A stretch of DNA of 5,838 nucleotides, taken from the NCBI GenBank assembly GCA_029266295.1, contig JAQSXD010000255.1:1-5838 (forward strand). The letters are read 5' to 3'. How positions within the stretch are numbered: the stretch's first letter is position 1; each line of letters opens with the position of its first letter. The stretch comes from Bacillota bacterium. Lineage in GTDB: Bacteria > Bacillota > Clostridia > Peptostreptococcales > Anaerovoracaceae. Positions 5,023 through 5,838 of the stretch are shown here, one piece after another. The notes under the pieces are model-generated. The model had not been told where the DNA came from. It saw only the letters and a list, made by a program, of their open reading frames with translations, and searched no databases. The position numbers and the translations under genes are program-made.

Positions 5023-5838
5023 ACATTACACTTGCAAAGCATTCGGGATTTTGTTTCGGTGTAAAAGAAGCAATCAAGAAAGCAGAGCAGACAATTGTTG
5101 AAAACAAGGACAATGGTCTTAAAATATATAGCTGCGGACCGCTGATCCATAATAAGAATGTGACCGATGAGCTAGAGGAAAAGGGCTTGTCCATTATTAA
5201 GGATCCCGATGAAGCAGAAGAGGGATCAGTGGTAATTGTAAGATCCCATGGGGAACCGGAACGCTTTTATCAGAAGGCGGAAGCTCGTCAGATCACTGTT
5301 GTGGATGCGACCTGCCCCTTCGTTAAAAAAATTCAGCGTTTGGTGAGTGATGCAAGAAATCAAGGGTATCATATTGTTGTCGTTGGAGATCGGAATCATC
5401 CCGAGGTCATCGGAATCAACGGTTGGTGTGACAATAAGGCATCCATCGTTTCTTCCTTGGAAGAAGCGGAGACTATAAATGAAGATCGGCTTTTTATCGT
5501 GGCACAGACCACAATTACAACAGAGCTGTTTCAGGATATTGTATCGTTTTTTAGAATGAAAAATAAGGAAATTGTTGTGCACAATACGATTTGCCATGCC
5601 ACAGAGGAGAGGCAAAAAAGCTGTATGGAAACTGCTATAGATTCCGATTTAATGGTCATAATAGGTGGTATCGACAGTTCAAATTCCAAAAAACTTTATG
5701 AAATAGCAAAAAAATATTGTGCGAATACTTATTTTATTCAAAATAAAGAAAGTTTACCGTTGAAAGAAGTCGAGTTATGTAATAAAATAGGAATAGCGGC
5801 GGGAGCCTCGACTCCCGAACGTATAATTAAGGAGGTTA
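5019..5838 (+). CDS. ispH: 4-hydroxy-3-methylbut-2-enyl diphosphate reductase (IspH/LytB), cut by window end; possibly an IspH-S1 fusion
   Basis: IspH is the 4Fe-4S enzyme that reduces HMBPP to IPP and DMAPP, the last step of the MEP pathway. The frame starts MNITLAKHSGFCFGVKEA and stays open to the edge (273 full codons). The three cluster cysteines are C12, C99 (DATCPFV) and C192 (NTICHATEERQ). Substrate residues are also present: H44, H77 (RSHGEP), H127 and E129 (NHPEV), T164/T165 (AQTT), S221/N222 in GGIDSSNS, and S264 in AGASTPE. The reductase domain is therefore essentially complete at the edge. In many clostridia the chain continues into ribosomal protein S1 repeats, which cannot be seen here. 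The ATG overlaps the rarA stop as ATGA and has no good ribosome site (nearest GGAAAG at 4998-5003, 15 bases away), which suggests translation coupled to rarA. Confidence 0.95.
   Translation, partial: MNITLAKHSGFCFGVKEAIKKAEQTIVENKDNGLKIYSCGPLIHNKNVTDELEEKGLSIIKDPDEAEEGSVVIVRSHGEPERFYQKAEARQITVVDATCPFVKKIQRLVSDARNQGYHIVVVGDRNHPEVIGINGWCDNKASIVSSLEEAETINEDRLFIVAQTTITTELFQDIVSFFRMKNKEIVVHNTICHATEERQKSCMETAIDSDLMVIIGGIDSSNSKKLYEIAKKYCANTYFIQNKESLPLKEVELCNKIGIAAGASTPERIIKEV

Noticed and set aside
4841..5101. A plus-strand frame over the rarA-ispH junction
   Set aside because: It is out of frame with both well-supported genes and encodes no recognisable sequence.
5226..5615. A minus-strand frame of 129 codons opposite ispH
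   Set aside because: The plus strand carries all the IspH cluster and substrate residues here, so this frame is an antisense shadow.
824..5838. An isoprenoid operon linking DUF5685 with ispH
   Set aside because: Three unrelated genes and two structured gaps lie between them, and the enzyme-like reading of DUF5685 is itself unproven. Nearness in the window is not evidence.

Overview
The window looks like a stretch of chromosome from a low-to-moderate-GC anaerobic Firmicute of the class Clostridia. This rests on the strong GGAGG-type ribosome sites, a short zf-trcl-type zinc-ribbon protein, a DUF5685 gene directly followed by a J-domain gene with a cysteine-rich tail, and an ispH of the kind often fused to ribosomal protein S1 in clostridia. 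The family names come from recall of the translated proteins and no search was run. I see no insertion sequence, phage gene, tRNA, rRNA, CRISPR array or plasmid function.

Layout. Positions 13-180 (minus) encode a 55-residue zinc-ribbon protein that was found by reading the reverse strand. A 271-base AT-rich divergent spacer (181-451) holds a good minus-strand promoter, a long interrupted inverted repeat in the predicted leader, and a -10 box for the plus-strand gene. Positions 452-712 encode a small unknown protein with one clear membrane segment, followed by a rho-independent terminator (773-796). The plus-strand run then continues with a DUF5685 protein (824-1726), a J-domain/TPR protein (1744-2331) and a multi-span membrane protein (2419-2934). 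A 157-base gap with leader-like structure precedes a membrane-anchored SPOR-domain protein (3092-3652). A perfect 18-bp palindrome (3682-3699) separates it from rarA (3748-5022). rarA overlaps ispH (5019 to the window end) by four bases, and ispH is cut by the window edge.

How the genes may work together. The DUF5685 and J-domain genes are 17 bases apart and are probably co-transcribed, so their products may act together; both carry conserved-looking cysteines. The SPOR protein should bind peptidoglycan at the cell surface, probably at the septum. RarA acts at stalled replication forks. IspH performs the last step of the MEP isoprenoid pathway. The rarA-ispH overlap suggests translational coupling, although the two functions are unrelated.

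No whole new system is evident. The points most worth a second look are an RNA stem that could mask the ribosome site and start codon of the SPOR gene, aspartate-rich motifs in DUF5685 that recall squalene/phytoene synthases, the cysteine-tailed J-domain partner, a terminator-like hairpin only 27 bases before the DUF5685 start, and the 18-bp palindrome before rarA.
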